Below, one piece after another: positions 41,281-53,339 of a stretch of DNA of 64,000 bases. Every line of letters starts with the position of its first letter. The stretch's first letter is position 1. The stretch comes from Ryuthela nishihirai (Eukaryota; Arthropoda; Arachnida; Araneae; Heptathelidae), in the NCBI GenBank assembly GCA_038380435.1, contig JAWZYU010000020.1, forward strand, positions 48,222,307-48,286,306. Direction: 5' to 3'. The notes below the pieces were generated by a model. The model ran no database searches and was not told where the DNA came from. It saw only the letters and a list, made by a program, of their open reading frames with translations. The position numbers were made by a program, and so were the translations under genes.

Positions 41281-42703
41281 TAGACTAAGCAATGAAACCA
41301 AAAAATTAGAGACTAACAGAGAATAAAAGAACACAGCAAACTGTCCCGTTTTCAAATTCCTGGAGGGAGACACAAAAGTGATAAATGTTCCCTGACATTA
41401 AGAACATGTCCTGAGGTAATCTTCGGTGTTATCCATAAGACTCTTTCCCTCTTTGTCCTACATAAGGCTTTTCCTTTCTGATTCACTTTCTCTGCGAGGA
41501 CTGCCTGACGTAGAGCATGATTGGCCGAACAAGTTCTTCCAATCTTGCGTCTTAGACTCGTGCACCTTAATCATGGTGTTGCTCGTGAAACTCCCGTGTG
41601 AGAGAAGTGGGACAAAGATAAAACGATTCTCCTCTCTTCCTTGGTTCGTTGGAGTAATTTAGTTTCTGCGATTAAAGGTGAATACATTAGACTCCTTAAT
41701 TTAATCTGGCTGTTTCGTCAGCTAGAATCGTAAAAATTTGAATAGGAAATTTTTCAGCATTTGATTTTACGCGTGATTTGTACGTAACGTGTTTTTTTTG
41801 CCTTTGATTTAATGTAAATTGAAAGTTTTTTTCTGCCGTTTTTTACAGTAGTTTTGTGTGATGAGAAATGGTATGAATGAGAAGATGTAAGTGAAGCTGT
41901 TACAGGGTACCTGGATTGGGTTGGAGGTATTTAGGAATGGGTCTGACAGTTCTTGAATAAAACAAAGTCGAAGGATTTAGGAACATGTTAAATTTAAAAG
42001 TGAATTAATTTAAAAGGAAATTTAAAATTTTGCTTCAAAATATTTTTTTTACAGAAAAAGGTATGAAATGATTTATTAAAAGTAAAACTAAGTATTAAAT
42101 AATAAAAAAATTCTGATAATTTTTAAATTAATTTCTTGAGTAGAATTTTAGCATAATAAACAAAACTTATTTATCTTCAAACTTCACACGTTATAAAAGT
42201 TTCCTCTTATATTCGAGATCTTCCCAGTAGTACTAATATCTTGAAAAGTTGACGAAAACCTTTTTTTAGCCAAGAGCAAAACGGGAAAAAAAGGTAAATC
42301 AACAGTTTTTAAGAACTGCAAATTATAATCTTTATTGAGTCATGAGCCATAACAGAAAAAAAAAAAACACAAATTATTTTATTAACGAAAATAAAATCAT
42401 AAGGTATAATTTTAAAATAGGTATATTCAAGGATATACAATAAAACTATTGAAAAGAATTGTTAAAAACCCGCCATTCGCATTGTGACTTTTGAGTTTGA
42501 ATCTTTTCCATCAACTTAATCAAATTTGGAGTGTATTTAGAGCATTTGAATTGCATTAGTATTTTCAAACTACCCTTTGCAAACCTGTTTTGGAGCTTGT
42601 TTCTAACGAAATTCATTAAAAAATTATCAGAGTTGAATCAAAAAGAGTCAAGAGCCACTCTTTAGAGTGTTCAAAGCTGTCGTTCCCGACCCTTGATATA
42701 GCG
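41281..42703. other. no gene recognised, AT-rich
   Basis: No motif-bearing ORF. A slightly less AT-rich block at 41430-41660 has a 78-codon ORF with no recognised domain. Confidence 0.4.
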
Positions 42704-42982
42704 CAATGCTTCTCAACCGGTGTGTCGCGTCCAAAGTCCAGGTGTTTCGCGAAAATAAAAAAAAACAAAAGAGAATAATACTGCATAATAATTTGGCCCT
42801 TAGTACTTTTCACAATAATTTTATTTTGATTTTTGTCAAATATTGAATGTAATATTCGTTTTTGCTGAAATGAATTGAATTTTGAGTTATTGTTAAAAAA
42901 AATAAACTCTTTTTACAGGTGTGTCGAGGTAAATGGACTATATTCGAAATGTATCTCTAAGAGAAAAAGTTGAGAAACACTG
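42704..42982 (+). mobile_element. hAT-type MITE candidate
   Basis: The left end caatgcttctcaaccgg and the complement of the right end cagtgtttctcaactttttc resemble the ends at 32600 and 47197. Both ends are followed by ggtgtgtcg-like text. The flanking 8-mers do not match, so the target duplication is not supported. Length is 279 bp. Confidence 0.6.
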
Positions 42983-44230
42983 GTATATATATATGGGGCT
43001 ATGTTTGGGGAAATTGTGGAGAGCAAAGTAAAAAAATTAAGTTCTAGACGCTTGTTGTTGGTGAATGATGAAGTCAATCATTATTGTGATTAACTCTCAC
43101 AACATAAAAGTGGAAATAGATCATTTTGACCTATAACTTTTCGTTTAAATATTTCAGGATATTAAATTCTTGAAAATTATTTTAAAAAATACATATGTTG
43201 ACTAAAACAGTGAAATTTATAGTCTACAAATATTTCGTCGAAATAAAGCCAAAGAATATCGAAAACTATTCCAGTGATGGGAAGCATACTACACTGAAAT
43301 GTCAGTATAACCAAGTCAGAATAGTCAGTGTCCACTGGGAAAAATTTTATTCAAAAAAGAATTATAGATATCTAGCAAATGCACACATATCACTTGTTGA
43401 CATGGAATTCAAGAAATACTTTGCTGAAAAGTTTCGCTGATGAAAATGATTGATTGATTTTTGTATTTTAATAAGGCTTTAGAAAGATAGAGTGAACTTT
43501 ATAGTGAGCAATATTTGAAAAATATCCTTTCCTAAACCTAGATGGTACCATGAGCAACAAGGTTGGGATGATTTAAAAGTCACAATTATCGGATGAGTGA
43601 CAGAGTTGGTGATAGATCAATGGTTAGAACACATGGGAAGCATAGATTCGAATCCCACACATCTGCGAAACTCTTTTTTTTTTGCAAAAGTATTTTTAAA
43701 TTAATGTTCAATAATATCACATGTACCGAAAAATGAATGATTTTTATATTTTATTTTGCTTTTGGAAGCATATAACTTATTTTTATTTCTGATTATGGAA
43801 AAACATTTATTAACATGTGTTCCCAAAAATTAAGTTTCTTTTTCGCTTTGTTTTCTGGCATCCATAGTTGTATTGTAGTGTGATGTAGGCATGACTACTG
43901 TACCATGAACTTCATTCATTAACTCATTCCATGGCCCATGTCGATTATACACGTTGAGAAAATACGAAATGAGAGGCCAAAGACGGCTATATCCGTATTT
44001 AAAACTTCAATTTTTTTTTAAATAGAAATTTTAGTTTTAAAATTTTCTTATGTAGGTTATAAAATACATAATTCAAACTCGAAAAATAATATTTTTTTCT
44101 TTTTCTGAATATGTTATTAAGTGAAAACATATAGTGAAAAAAATTGCTTGGCACCTGGGTGTAAACCAGTTTTTCAAAATATCTTTTAAGTTTGATAACA
44201 ACGTAACCAATATTTTCTATGAGGTTCATT
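42983..44230. other. no recognised gene; one unexplained 82-codon ORF
   Basis: An ORF at 43195-43440 (plus, MLTKTVKFIVYKYFVEIKPK) has no motif I recognise. At 43612-43680, gatagatcaatggttagaac and gattcgaatccc look like weak tRNA A and B boxes, but no cloverleaf is convincing. Confidence 0.35.
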
Positions 44231-44488
44231 GGCGTCAGTATTAAGTTTCCAACGGGAGGGAGGAGAAGCAAAAAAATATCAGTGTTTCAAGACCTGCCCT
44301 CTTCCTGTTATGGTTCTTGACCCAATAAAAATTATAATCTGCATCTCTCAAAATTTGTTGATTCACCCTTTTTTTTTTTACTGTTTTGGCTCTTGACCCC
44401 TGCTCTAGATGGTAGTGGTACTAGGAGGGTCTTGAAATATTGATTGTTATTTTGCTCCTCTCCCCCCTGGAAAAATAATATTGATACC
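44231..44488. mobile_element. foldback MITE-like element
   Basis: The left arm (44231 to about 44300) and right arm (about 44420-44488) are imperfect inverted repeats of about 70 bp. Shared parts include tcaatatttcaagacc and gggagnggag followed by agcaaaa, and the outer parts share tcantatta..tttcca. The loop is about 120 bp. A trinucleotide att flanks both ends, too short to be strong evidence. Confidence 0.68.
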
Positions 44489-45416
44489 ATTGTTGTTAGA
44501 CTTAAAAGATGTTTTCTGTCTTAAATATACTTTAGAAATCTATCTACACAAATGTATTGTTAATATGATTGTTAAAAAGAATTATTATAAAGAACTATAT
44601 AATTGCCGAAATTTGTTTATATAAGAAAAAGTTCACATTATTATTTGATCTGTAGCTATTTGAACGACAAAATAACTGAGATAGATTTTAATTCTCTGTG
44701 CAGATGATATCTCTAAGCTCTAGCTATATACAGCAGGTAATCATTAATTCTTTCTGGGTAGCTTCAAGCACAAACCCGTTAAACTGCAATAGTTTCAAGA
44801 ATCAAATATTATCTTTGCCGAAGACCTTGCATTAATGCTCACGATTCAGACGTAACTACTTCACGCTCTGATTTTTTTTGTTTTATTTGCTTCGCTTTAT
44901 TTAATTGTCATGAAGCGACTGTTTTTTTTTTCCTGTTGAATTGCAAACTAGTATAGCTAGGAAGATGGCGAGAAAAAACGAGATTTTCCTTTTATTGTAA
45001 AAGCAAATGGAAAAGATTTCAGCGTCCAGTTGTTTGTTTTACCGGTAAATGCACTTCACGAATGACAACCATGTTGTTTTTTTTCCCTTCCTTCGTTAGT
45101 TCTGTGCCATCTAAAAAAAACAGAATTAAATTACACTCGTACTTCAAGATTTCTGCTTCTAATCGTACAAAAGAAATGGAGCTTTCAAGCTGAATTATTT
45201 GCACTTTTCCACCTTTTTTTTTGATAGATGATCAATTTTTCAAGTTTTGTTCAGAAATAAATAATCTAATTTTACTTTTGATTCCATGACTGATGAGCAT
45301 ACTGCAATCTATAAAACTTAATTTTTAGGTATTTTTTAGGTATTAATTACACAGTTTTGATAATAAATGCAAATAAGTGATGGTAGTTATATAAATTTCT
45401 TCATTAAGAGTATTTC
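44489..45416. other. no gene recognised, AT-rich
   Basis: Poly-T tracts and chance ORFs only. Confidence 0.4.
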
Positions 45417-45567
45417 AGTTGGATTATTTCACTTCTGAGCAACACTTTTTTTTGCACACAATGGGCTAAATGGCCAGGTCGAAAGGACCCCGAGGGCTCA
45501 GAGAAGGTTGGAGGGGAGGGGACCTATTGGGCAGCTGTTGGGAGACAGATGGTAGCCTCTCTTAAAG
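45417..45567 (-). mobile_element. SINE-A tail half, antisense
   Basis: From cagttggattatttcacttc to cagatggtagcctctctt; cut off by the repeat at 45568. Confidence 0.82.
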
Positions 45568-45818
45568 GTAAAATGAGTATCAATAAATATAAAACCTGTC
45601 CTGAATTCATGGCCCAAACGTGAGGGGATGTAAAAATTTATCATCGTTTAAATCATCGTTATTTAACATCGTTATTTCGTTATTTATCATCGTTTAAAAT
45701 TCAAGAAATATCTTGAATATAAGTATATCTATGATCTTGAATCGTTTAAAAGTAAAATGAGTATCAATAAATAAAAAAGGGTGTCTTTGAATTTATGGCC
45801 CAAACGTGAGGGGATGGT
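45568..45818 (+). repeat. duplicated flank plus mariner end, 183-bp period
   Basis: gtaaaatgagtatcaataaa followed by the mariner-type end (gaattcatggcccaaacgtg aggggatg) occurs at 45568-45630 and again at 45751-45818. Confidence 0.85.
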
Positions 45819-46222
45819 AGTACACACCGAACTCACCAATATTTGTCATAGAATATGCTGCCGCAAACGCTGCCCGGTGCCGGTGGTGGTGCAGACGAGG
45901 CAGCACAGCTTAAAAGCGCTGGATTGGCCAAACCCCAGCATTTTCAGCCGCCGATGTGCGCGACATGCCCGGTGTTTACGAGAAGGTACGCCGATCACTA
46001 CTCCATCCGCCATTGTGTCGCCTGTATCAACGTTGGTGGGCGGACGTTTGAGCATTTGTTGTAATGATCTCCAATAAATGTCACTCTAGAAATCTTTGTG
46101 TCTGTCCTTCATTTCCGACTCCTCACTGCGTGTGCGGCCGCATATTCTAAAACGAATATTGGTGGATTCGCTGTGTACTACCATCCCCTCAAGTTTGGGC
46201 TATGAATTCAGGGATACCCTGT
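45775..46222 (+). mobile_element. mariner-like element, internally deleted
   Basis: The left end (aagggtgtctttgaattt) and the complement of the right end (TA then cagggtatccctgaattc) continue into a shared atagcccaaacttgagggga and tggtagtacac, giving terminal repeats of about 50 bp. Length is about 448 bp against the usual 1.2-1.5 kb, so most of the transposase is gone. A second left end lies 183 bp upstream. Confidence 0.82.
45855..46064 (+). pseudogene. mariner-like transposase C-terminal remnant
   Basis: The frame ends CINVGGRTFEHLL and stop, resembling the C-terminus of IS630/mariner transposases (R..CI..GGRTFEHL). Upstream, in another frame, VRRSLLHPPLCRLYQRWW resembles the preceding helix. 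The catalytic DDE/D region is missing. No function is possible. Confidence 0.6.
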
Positions 46223-46457
46223 ATAATATATTTATCATAAGCAAATGCATATCAATACATTAATATAAATATTACTATATGATTATATTCGATGTTTTTT
46301 TTTGATTATTTTTAACACTCTGAACAGAGGTTTCAAGATTTTCTTATAATTTTGGAATTTTATTTTATAAATTTTAATATGTATAAAGATTTTTTATACA
46401 ATTTTCGTGCTTTATTTTGTTAATTTTAATATATATAACATTTAAAAGTGGATTTTT
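46223..46457. other. no gene recognised, AT-rich
   Basis: Flank between mariner and SINE copies. Confidence 0.4.
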
Positions 46458-46705
46458 GTTGTCTGAGCGGCACTTGTTACACTCAATGGGCTAAATAGCC
46501 AGGTCACATGTATCCCAAGATCTCAGAGAAAGTTGGAGGTAAGAACCCATTGGACAGATGCTAGAGAGATAAATGGAATCATCCCTTCAAGGCTCTCCAG
46601 CGTGTTGTTTCAAGTGCACTGGTGGGGATTTAGGCTCATTTGAGACTCGAACTTAGGAACTGCAGATTGCGAGTCTAGCGCATTACCGACTGAACCAATC
46701 TTTGC
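46458..46705 (-). mobile_element. SINE-A, antisense with internal deletion
   Basis: Tail gttgtctgagcggcacttg; the core after ttcaagtgcactggtgggga is deleted; head gagactcgaacttaggaact and cattaccgactgaacc. Confidence 0.83.
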
Positions 46706-46978
46706 TTCTTTAAAGACATATTAATTCTCCATTTTAATATCTTTACCGGTGAACAAAGTAGCTATTTAGCCAGTGTATTTCCAATTGTCTTTCAGTCATG
46801 GAACTCAGCAATTAATAGAAATTTTGATGGAATAGTGATGTTAGCTATTTTTTCATAACAAAAACAAGTAAATTGTGCTTTGTAATGAGCTGTAGAGCTT
46901 CCATATTGCAAGAGATATAGAGTAAAATTCCAATAGTCTGGCACCATTAGAACTTGAGTGGTGCTGGATTATTGAACG

Positions 46979-47205
46979 ATCTAGGCAAGGGGTTCTCAAC
47001 GTGGAGTACGCGGTAAAATTTTTTAGGGTATGCCGTGAGAGCTGAAAAGTCGCTAGATATATGCTATATATATATATGTTTTATTTTATTCCCATTGTTA
47101 TACTATAACTATAATTTTATCTATCTATACAAGGGGTACGCCAGTTACATACACATTTCCAGGGGGTACGTGAAGCATAAAAGTTTGAGAACCACTGCTC
47201 TAGGC
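46979..47205 (+). mobile_element. hAT-type MITE, copy 2, 8-bp target duplication
   Basis: The element (46987-47197, 211 bp) is bordered by atctaggc and ctctaggc. It shares ends and the segment tatacaaggggtacgccagt with the 358-bp copy at 32243-32600 but lacks about 140 bp of its middle. Confidence 0.88.
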
Positions 47206-48021
47206 TATCTGATGACACTCCTGAAAACAGTGCAAGACACTTCAAGTCACTTTTATTTCGCATATTTAATGTTAAACAGTATCAAAATAATTAAGAGTAA
47301 ATTTAGTAACCTCCTCTATGAGAATAGTTTAACACCCTTGTTAAGCTAAAAGATCAAGTCCCTATCGATGATCGAACGCGATTTACAACTCCGCCAGCTT
47401 TGCGGCATTAAAATCTTTTAATATAAACAAAACACCGTAGCAACTGTTTGACACGGTGTTTGTTTGCTTTCCTGTGTCATATAAATCTTTTTTTTTTCTG
47501 TGATGAGTTTAATTAAAGGTCTGTAAACGAAGACTTTGGCTGCTAAGAAAGCAACAGGGGGGAGTGTAAAAAATGTCTCGCTGGATATAGCTAGTATAAA
47601 CATAAAATGTGACAAATAGATGAAAAATGACGTTCTGACAACAGACTCGTTCTGGTAGCACTCCTGCCTTTCATATGCCGAACTATCGACAATTCCGAAT
47701 CAAGTAGACTGACAGGAATGTGGAAACGCATTTCGCTTATTAGCAAGATTGGTGATACACTGATCTGTTAGGTGATACACTCATTTATTGGGTGATACAC
47801 TCATCAGAGAAAATATTGTGAACTTTCATGTTGATATAAATTGATGCATTTCTCGCACTGATATAAAAATCGTCCATTGGTGCTCGTTTTAAACCATCTG
47901 TCTATTCGTCTACAGACAATTCATTATTTTGCTCTAAGAGATAAATCAAAATTTATATTTATGTTCATTAGATTAACAAGACGTCATGATTCTTCTGGGG
48001 ACTGAATTTTTAAAATTTTCC
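47206..48021. other. no gene; short tandem repeat ggtgatacactcat
   Basis: Three units of about 20 bp with ggtgatacact occur at 47750-47806. No coding region is recognised. Confidence 0.5.
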
Positions 48022-48315
48022 TGTGGTTGAGGTTGTCTCAATTGGTTGCGAGCCAAGTTCGTAATCTGTATTTCCCAAGTTCGATTTCCAACTGTAGCTG
48101 TGTTAAGAATTTTCTCTTCTAGCCTAGGCTCTATCCTCGGTAAAAAGAGGGTAACCGCTGGGCTTTGGAAACGTCGCCGTCCTTAAGATTTGATTTCATG
48201 CCATCGTTCTGTGTTTAGGAGAAACATATTCTGAGCACATGAAAGAACGCACTCGACGGCCTTGATGGGAAACTTCCATCTGTCTCCTAACAGTTGTATC
48301 GTAGATCCTGTTACC
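48022..48315 (+). mobile_element. SINE-A, sense, diverged
   Basis: Head ggttgtctcaattggttgcg with B-box-like aagttcgatttcc; core degraded; ends near taacagttgtatcgtagatc. Confidence 0.78.
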
Positions 48316-48316
48316 T

Positions 48317-48785
48317 CTGGGGAGGGGTGACTCAGTTGGTATCGCACCAGGCTCGTAATCTGTAGTTCCCAGGTTCGAGTCCCATCTGGACCAACTTTGA
48401 GATTTATCGGTAAGAAAGGGGACGCCGATGGGCTTGGAAAACCCCTGGGGAGGGGTGGCTCAGTCGGTATCGCACCAGGCTCGTAATCTGTAGTTCCCAG
48501 GTTCGAGTCCCATCTGGATCAGTTTTGAGATTTATTGGTAAGAAAGGGGACGCCGATGGGCTTGGAAAGGTCGCCGTCCGTCAGATGGGACGTCAAGCTC
48601 TGGCGCCGTGTGCTGAAGAGCCATACCCCGTGCACGTTAAAGAACACTCTAGAAGGCTCGACAGGAAGGCTACCATCTGTCTCCTAACAGCTGTCCAGTG
48701 GATCTGTCCTCAACCTTCTCTGAGCCTTGGGGTCGTTGTGACCTGACTAATTAGCCCATTGTGCACTCAGATGTAAAAACACAAA
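48317..48785 (+). mobile_element. SINE-A with 128-bp tandem duplication of its head
   Basis: The head plus first core segment (from ctggggaggggt) is repeated at a 128-bp spacing (48317 and 48445), then the copy continues normally to cagatgtaaaaacac. Both heads have intact B boxes (aggttcgagtccc). Confidence 0.9.
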
Positions 48786-50454
48786 CAAACAAAAAGTAAC
48801 TCTTCACAATCAGCTTCCTACAATCAAATCTGTTCAGACATTTCGAAATTAATGGAGAAAACCGAAGACTAGCTAACGCATATTCACTCGGTCACGACTT
48901 CACTTTTTTTCGCCATTTGCGTGTCATGATAACTTGCTTCTCTGGCAGACATGTAAACTTCTTTCGCATCAGGACCACGATAAAATATATAAAAATACTG
49001 CAAAAGTAAAAAAAAAACAAGCCGAAAATAGCTTTAAAATTACTTGTTTGTCACGCCAGCAATATATTTTACAGATGACATTCCTTTTTTTCCCTGAAGA
49101 CCCGCGTGCAACCTAACGACAAAATTAAATTACATCAGAGCTGTATGTTATCCAACCCTAATCGCAAAAGCGAAATTACGACTCCGAAGAATTTCAGACA
49201 GAACTATTTACGCTGTCCCTCCCTTTTTTTTGGTATGCCGGGTTTTTCTCCTTTTTTTTCTGTATTCCGAAGTACGAAGCATCTCGAGCGATTAAGACAC
49301 GGGGTTTCATAGATCGGGTGTCTCAGCTTGAAAAGGAAGAAGCGAGCTTCGGTGTTTTACAGAGTCAAGCTCCCTATCCGTCCGGAGCTGAGTCGCTAAG
49401 CACAGAGGCATGCAGTGGAAGTAAAACATAGTATTAGGCCTTAATACCAAGAACTACCCCAGGACATGATTCGTCTTCGTAGTGCATTTGTCACTGGAAT
49501 TGGTTCTCTGCTGGGTGATCAGGAAAAGGACGATCGACGGTGACGATTTTGTCTTCTACTTCCTTTTTTTATTCTGTTTTTAGAGTTTTTTTTTTCTTTC
49601 AGCTCGTCGACGAAAGAAATGACTTAAGAAAAAGTAAGAACTGCTGCAAATGTACTTATTTTCTGTTACAAGAACGTCTTTTCTTTCTTTCCTTTTATTG
49701 CAACGGCAAATTGAAGGTTAGACATCTGCTAAAAATTAAATATGCAACCTTTTTAAATAAAATAACAGTAGCTATATATTATTGATATGTTAACATATTT
49801 TACTTATATAAATTAACTAAATATTACACGCAATAAAATTAATTTTACTTTTACGTATTAAGATATAAAAATTAAATGTTTTTGATTATCATATTTTATT
49901 AAAGCTAGTAAATATATACTATAGTCAATCGCATGTTATCAACACTATCGCCTTAAATAATTGCTCTCAAAATTCAGTTCCGATTGAATACTGAAACTAA
50001 GAATGAAAAATAATGAAACTAATATCAGTCACTATTATGTATAATCAAGTAAGTTGCTTAATTTCCTAACGTGACTCAAAATTATACGAAATATATGCAA
50101 AAGCCAAAAATAGTTAATGTTTTAAAACATTTTACATCATAGGTTTATGAAAAATCAATCTCCTCCCATTTCTTAAGTTCCACTATATTAAACAATTATA
50201 ATAGTTTCCAACAGTTGCGCTTTTTGAAAAATCACAGATAACCTCTACAGCGTAAGCTTGCAAATAATAGCAATTATTTTCGGAATTTGCAGCATAACTG
50301 ACTTGTTCTTTAATGCAGAATAATTGACTTCTACTTTAATGCAGAATAAGTGACTTTCCTAACGATAGATAGTTTAAAATGTGGTTGGAAGGTTGGAAAT
50401 CCTTGAAGGGTTTCTAAATTTCCCACCACATTTTCTAACCTTCCCACTTTTTTG
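48786..50454. other. no gene recognised
   Basis: AT-rich with poly-T tracts. ORFs at 49106-49312 and 49540-49785 have no recognised motif. Confidence 0.4.
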
Positions 50455-51030
50455 TGGTCCTTTCCTTTTTTGAGGGTGCAGAGCACTCACAAACGATTGC
50501 ATCATGTGTCTAATCTTATGATCTTTGATAAGCAGATAGTAAGGAAGGACTCGACAAAGCATCTTGGTGTCTCGATCAACAAAAAATTCATATGGGATGA
50601 ACACATTTCTTCTGTTGTACATAAGGTCGGTATAATAGAGTTTAAATTGTATTCACTTATCTCCAGAAAATCTAATATATCAATCAATAAATAACAAGTT
50701 GACTATCTACGTATGATTCTGAAACCTATAATTCTCTATGCCTGCTCCAGTTTGGAGTCATTGCTCCTAAACTAATATCAAGAAGCTTCAGACTTCCTAA
50801 AATCAAATTTTGAGATCAGCTGTTGCTGCACTATGGTTTGTGAGAAACACGATCATTCACCGAGATCTTAATGTGCGACCACTACATGAATACATCAAAA
50901 CCCAGGCAATCAAGTTCGTTCAAAAAGCAGAAAATCACCGAAGTCAACTTATCTCTAGTACCATCAACTATGATGCTTCTATTCAACATAAGTATAACAG
51001 ATACAAGACTGTTTTAAACTATTTTATTAA
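50455..51030 (+). pseudogene. Jockey ORF2 post-RT fragment
   Basis: The plus strand reads KHLGVSINKKFIWDEHISSV, KLYSLISRKSNISINK, then after a stop KPIILYACSxVWSH-like codons, KKLQTSQNQILRSAVAALWF, VRNTIIHRDLNVRPLHEYIK and YKTVLNYF. This is the domain after the RT in Jockey/I LINEs (YLGV.LD..L.W..HI, YG..VW, Q.. ..LR). RT and endonuclease are absent here, so the copy is 5'-truncated and frame-broken. Confidence 0.75.
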
Positions 51031-52202
51031 TTTATCTGATTGTCACTGTAAAATCGTTTTGTTCCATCTTGGTTTCTATTAAATATTTTAATGCCACAGG
51101 CGAGATTGTAAGATGAAATAGGTAAAGGAAGAGCCCAGTACTATGGCATGTCAATAATGATCTCTGATTTGTCTGTTAAATACGCAGGTAAAAGAGTTCA
51201 TAATTTAGATAGTGAATCATTCTTTAACATATTTACCGATGGACAGCAATTTTTTGCGGTCTTTTCAATCTTTATCACTTTGGGTAGGTGTGGACAGGTT
51301 AGAAACAAACTTGGCAAGAAAACGGCGCCAAATCTATCATAACTAGTTTAAATATGTGATATCTGTAGGCAAAGCGAGCACTGATTTCTTTAATTGCCTT
51401 TTCGACAGATGCAGAACACGGTCTATTTGAATAAAATAATGATAAAAAACTACTCTTCGCAACCTAGTCCAATTTCAGCATTGAAATCATCTACCTGGCG
51501 TGCTTAATGCGGATGTTCGCTAACGTATGTGGCTCTTGCATTTAGCTTTGCTTTATTTCGTGATGAAATGTTTCAAGAAATAGGGTTATCAGATCATTCC
51601 TATGGAGGCACAAGGAAAATCGAAAGACGAATCATGGCCTTAATGGCGTGTGCGTGATCACAGGACGTTTCTGAGAACAAGCAGAACATGCTCAAATTAG
51701 AATTTCACTCACGGCGCGTGTCCAACTATAAATATCTTTGTGCAGGTTACGATAGTATTGTAGATTATGCACGATGCTAATGATATGGAGCATGTAAAAG
51801 ATATGTAAAATGAGCAATGATATCTATGCTACAAGCCATTTACATTTGATATATAATGCTCCTTTTGTGATTAACTGATTTGGCGTCTCTGCTACAGAAA
51901 TTTGCAGATACACTTCTGGAAACCATTAGGAAATTATGCACATTATGGCAGTTGGAAGAATATTGGAACTTCCTAACTTTGAGAATAAGTTTTTTTATGG
52001 AAAATGTTACCATAAAAATTAAAAAATTAAAAAATATTGAATTAAATTAAAGATGATAAATATATAACCTAATTTCCAACAATATTCGTTCTGTTCTTCC
52101 TTTCTTTCTTTCTTTCTTTTTTTTTGAGTTTTTGAATATTTCACAATAGGCCAGGCCCGGATATAGAAGAAAATAAGGGGGGGGGGCATGTCTCTCCCTT
52201 TC
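51031..52202. other. no gene recognised
   Basis: Contains a C/T-rich microsatellite (52100-52130) and chance ORFs. Confidence 0.4.
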
Positions 52203-52300
52203 AGAATGCTAGTAAGTGTAATAGAGGCAAAATCATGCATTTTCTAGAAAATTTTAAGATCTGTGAAACAGAGCAGGAAATGTTATACTGCATTGGAAAT
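52203..52300 (+). repeat. dispersed repeat R2, copy 2
   Basis: agaatgctagtaagtgtaat, agaggcaaaat, then gtgaaacagagcaggaaatg and ttatactg, in the same order as 17738-17870. Confidence 0.62.
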
Positions 52301-52462
52301 CCCGTTTCTTAGTTCTTCCTTTTACGTTTTTCCGTCTCGTTCCCTCCCCCTCCCCTTCCCTTCGATTTTCATTATAGATCCGGGTTTGGAGGTGGTGGCA
52401 GAGACTGGATTCCACTCAAGTATGACCTTTCCCTCTTCGTTTTATAGGTCTTTAAAAATTTC

Positions 52463-52540
52463 TTAAAAAATGTATAATATATATAACTTTAGTAATATTT
52501 TGTCTCTATTACCCTTACTAGCATTCTCAAAGTCCCCAAT
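52463..52540 (-). repeat. dispersed repeat R2, copy 3, inverted
   Basis: The complement starts gagaatgctagtaagggtaa and tagagacaaaatatt, matching copies 1 and 2. A second short piece (ttgagaatgctagtaaggg, 52541-52559) follows in the opposite direction. Confidence 0.6.
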
Positions 52541-52744
52541 TGAGAATGCTAGTAAGGGCACGTCCTTTTTGCCCCTGCTCGCCCTTTCAGATCCTTCCCC
52601 GCAAAAACTAAAAAAATGGCCAGGTACAAAAGGCCCATAGTTTGGTAGGATGCGGATGCATTGACAGTTGTTAGGAAACTGATGGAAGTTCTCCACCAAG
52701 GACATCCAGCAAATGGACATTCATCAAATGGTAGTTATTTATTT

Positions 52745-52930
52745 TTAAAAGCTTGGTTATGAATTTTGAAATATTCGTAAATATTTCAGTATTGTCATAA
52801 TGGATAAATTATTTTATTTCATACAGTTTAAAAATAAATAGCCTTTAATTAAATTTTAGATAAATTAAATCACTTAAATTTTATGCATATTTAATTTCCC
52901 TTCGTTTTTTCCTCCTTTTTGCTCAACGGC
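52745..52930 (-). repeat. dispersed repeat R1, copy 3, inverted
   Basis: The complement reads ccgttgagcaaaaaggag, gaaattaaatatgcataaaa, aagtgatttaatttatctaa, as in the other R1 copies. With the copy at 53340-53495 it forms an inverted pair around a SINE. Confidence 0.7.
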
Positions 52931-52931
52931 T

Positions 52932-53305
52932 GGAAGGGCGGACGTGGCTCAGTCTGTAGCGCACCAGGCTCGTAATATGCAGTTCCCAGTTTCCAGTTCC
53001 ATCTGGGTGAGCGTTGAGATTTATCTCCGCAAATCTCCCAGCCCTGTCCACAGTCAGTAGTGGACAGCAATGGGTTTGGAAAGGCCGCCGTCCGTCGGAC
53101 GGGACGTTGTGCGGGAGAGCCATACACTATGTACGTTAAAGAACACACTGGGTGGACTTGACGGGAGGCTACCATATGTCTCCCAACAGTTGTTCCAGTG
53201 AGTTCCCTCCCCCAACCTTGTCTGAGCCTACGGGGTCCTTGTAACCTGGCCATTTAGCCCAATGTGTGCAAAGAAGTGTTGCTCAAGGTAAAACAGCCCA
53301 ACTCA
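52932..53305 (+). mobile_element. SINE-A, sense copy
   Basis: Head gcggacgtggctcagtctgt; B box degraded (agtttccagttcc); core missing part of the cgtggccccgtg stretch; tail aaggtaaaacagcccaac. Confidence 0.88.
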
Positions 53306-53339
53306 ACGCCTGTCCAGACTGTGTATCAAGGTGTCAAGA

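Noticed and set aside
42704..42982. Target-site duplication for the hAT-like MITE
   Set aside because: The flanking 8-mers (atatagcg and gtatatat) do not match well enough to claim one.
43612..43680. tRNA-like sequence
   Set aside because: Weak A and B boxes only; stems do not pair convincingly.
45019..45204. Possible terminal exon after a pyrimidine tract and TAG (minus strand)
   Set aside because: The acceptor-like tract is one of many poly-T runs in this region, and the short peptide has no recognisable feature.
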